64,000 bases of DNA from Lingula anatina (lineage: Eukaryota > Brachiopoda > Lingulata > Lingulida > Lingulidae): contig NW_019773803.1 of the NCBI RefSeq assembly GCF_001039355.2, positions 501,688 through 565,687 of the forward strand, written 5' to 3'. The notes below the pieces were generated by a model, which was not told where the DNA came from, made no database searches, and saw only the letters and a list, made by a program, of their open reading frames with translations. The position numbers were made by a program, and so were the translations under genes. Positions within the stretch are counted from its first letter, which is position 1. Every line of letters begins with the position of its first letter. Positions 62,290 to 64,000 of the stretch are shown here, piece by piece.

Positions 62290-62533
62290 TTTCAACATGG
62301 TGCCGATCTTAATCCTAGAATGGTCTCTCTGCCTCTCACACACCTCCCCACACATTGTCCCTTGACCGGTCGAACTGAGCCGAGATTTAAGTACTGTGCC
62401 CCGACAGGGACGATGTGTGGGGAGGCGTGGGGAGAGACCAAAATGGGATTAAGTAGTTTTCCTTTCATGTAGGTCTGCAATATTTAGGCCATGGACCAGC
62501 TAGCACTCGGCTGTTCTCATTCTGAATGGCCCC
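62290..62533. mobile_element. fold-back MITE, copy M5 (left end lost)
   Basis: The right end TTCTGAATGGCCCC and arm (CATGTAGGTCTGCAATATT) match the family. The inner left arm CTTAATCCTAGAATGGTCTC pairs with GAGACCAAAATGGGATTAAG. The outer left end is not the family sequence, so it is truncated or replaced. The core keeps GAGATTTAAGTACTGTGCCC. Confidence 0.8.
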
Positions 62534-63055
62534 TATCTTTGTGCTGATTTAAAACAATAAAAATCCCCTCAAAAATATAAATCATTGCAATGTATCAGCA
62601 TAGGCAGCTCAAAGCTTTTATCGTTAATTTTACATATTTTGAGGTGAGGTAGCAATCAGTATGGGACATAACTTCATCCCTGAACAAGATTTTATCAAGA
62701 AAATTGGCATAGTTGACCACAAGTCAATGGACTACAATACCGTGCTGTCATTTTGGTTTAAATGGTTTTGTTATGGACTTATGAACTTCATTAAACAAAG
62801 GCGTTATTTTGCTTTATCAATGATAAAATCTGAATTAAGGATTTTAAGAGAAATCACTGGCAGGGTTTTGGAGTACTAAATAAAATTTTTACCTCAAAAT
62901 TGCAAATTATAACATCACCCATAAGATGACATGTGTGTAAATGTTAATTAAGTCACTGAAAATTGAAGATTAATTTGTCATCCAAAAGAATGTATGTAAG
63001 TAAATAAGGTAAATCGGAAGTTTTAGCCAAAGACTAACAACATCCTTAACATGAA
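62533..63055. repeat. dispersed repeat, copy 2
   Basis: Same-orientation partner of 56280-56890, starting CTATCTTTGTG exactly where MITE M5 ends. Differs by many substitutions and several internal deletions. Confidence 0.8.
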
Positions 63056-64000
63056 TGAAGTAAAAACATGTTCAAATTAATGATTGATCTATGCATGGTA
63101 AAACAGTTTCTAATGTGACATGAATATACTTTAGCACCAACACATGCAATGCATTTAATAGTAATTAGTTCACTTTATCATCAATATGATTGAAATTTAA
63201 TTAAAAGTGACTCACTTTATTATTTTTTATTATATACTTAAACCCAAGCTTACAATGTAACACCCTAAATGGGAACACTGCTGCTTTTAAATTCTCGAAT
63301 TTCATAATTATTCTTCTCCTTCATGCATCATTTACTACAGTGTATATATGATTATTATTTCATCTGATGCTAATCGTAAAAATCATATTTTCCATTGACC
63401 TCACTAACTTCCCTCCCACAGTCATCCCCCTATGGTATTGGCTCAGGTGCACACACTAAAATTCCATTATGTTTGGAAGGCAATGTCTACTAAAACACAA
63501 CAACCATATTAGCCTTAGTAAACCATTGTTTTAGAAATTCCAAGTCGACCCAAGTAATGGGGCCCTCAGTTATAATGACTAATTCTACCATGAGACACTC
63601 TGATTCAAAGCACTTAGTAAAGAGCAACAACTTCATATATATTTCATTTTCGGTGTTACAAAAAACCAATAGGTGGAAGCTGATGGGACACTCCTGTGTG
63701 GGAGAACAAGGAAAACATCATGCACCTGAGGGTCAGTTTCTTAAAATCTTTTTCTACATTTGTTAATAATTTGTTCCAAAACTGAACAAAGAGAACAAGA
63801 ATCAACATCAAGTAAAAGATGTGAAATAAGATGTTGAAATTTAATCTAGTGCATTACCTCAGAAGAGACTTTCCTGCATTTAAACCTACTATGCCAAAAT
63901 ACAGTATAAAATTATTGGCAACTTGGGTAAAAACCCATGTGATCGCTTAATTATGTAAGCAAATGTCCATGTAACCTCTTAGAGCCTCTGCCTTAAATAA
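63056..64000. other. right-hand AT-rich region
   Basis: No gene, exon or repeat family recognised on either strand. Confidence 0.5.

Noticed and set aside
62292-62480. - strand ORF in the GC-richer part of M5
   Set aside because: It reads through the arms of a non-coding fold-back element.
1-64000. tRNA, rRNA, CRISPR, bacterial operon or viral gene content
   Set aside because: Nothing with the needed structure or motifs was seen. Repeats are eukaryotic microsatellites and MITEs.

Overview
The window is nuclear DNA of an animal, AT-rich and full of introns. The genes have GT-AG introns, long spacers, many small inverted-repeat transposons and microsatellites, and ACATGTA-rich filler. A PET plus six-LIM gene and an SSUH2-type gene, together with the repeat styles, fit an invertebrate bilaterian, probably marine. 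I cannot place it more finely. There are no bacterial features, and there are two single-N assembly gaps (26789 and 43509).

Left half, + strand (1-33392, reading in from the left edge): the 3' part of a Limpet-type (Lmpt, FHL-related) gene. Eight constitutive exons join in frame to about 503 codons: the PET domain in two exons, then six LIM domains, ending at TAA 33390-33392. A 22.7-kb intron separates LIM1 from LIM2. It holds a Ty3/gypsy remnant, a near-perfect palindromic element, two copies of a fold-back transposon family and several tandem repeats. Between LIM4 and LIM5 sits an extra exon with a strong acceptor (30459-30585) that encodes a second version of the LIM5 first zinc-finger half and then changes reading frame.

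Middle (33393-40204): the 3' ends of two convergent genes, with UTR and intergenic sequence and no recognisable gene.

Right half, - strand (53268 down to 40205): an SSUH2-type gene of ten coding exons that joins to 418 codons. Its core is a DnaJ-like array of CxxCxG zinc motifs. The exon carrying most of that array appears twice, inside an 841-bp repeat whose junction is an N. This is most simply two overlapping contigs that were never merged. Upstream (53.3-64 kb) are three exon-like segments on the same strand with compatible splice phases. They may be 5' exons of this gene or exons of an unrecognised one. The same stretch carries a duplicated 0.5-kb repeat, one full fold-back element and one fragment of that family.

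The two genes have no evident functional link. Most of the window is intron and repeat, and the main surprises are the frame-shifting LIM exon, the false-looking exon duplication and the fold-back element family.
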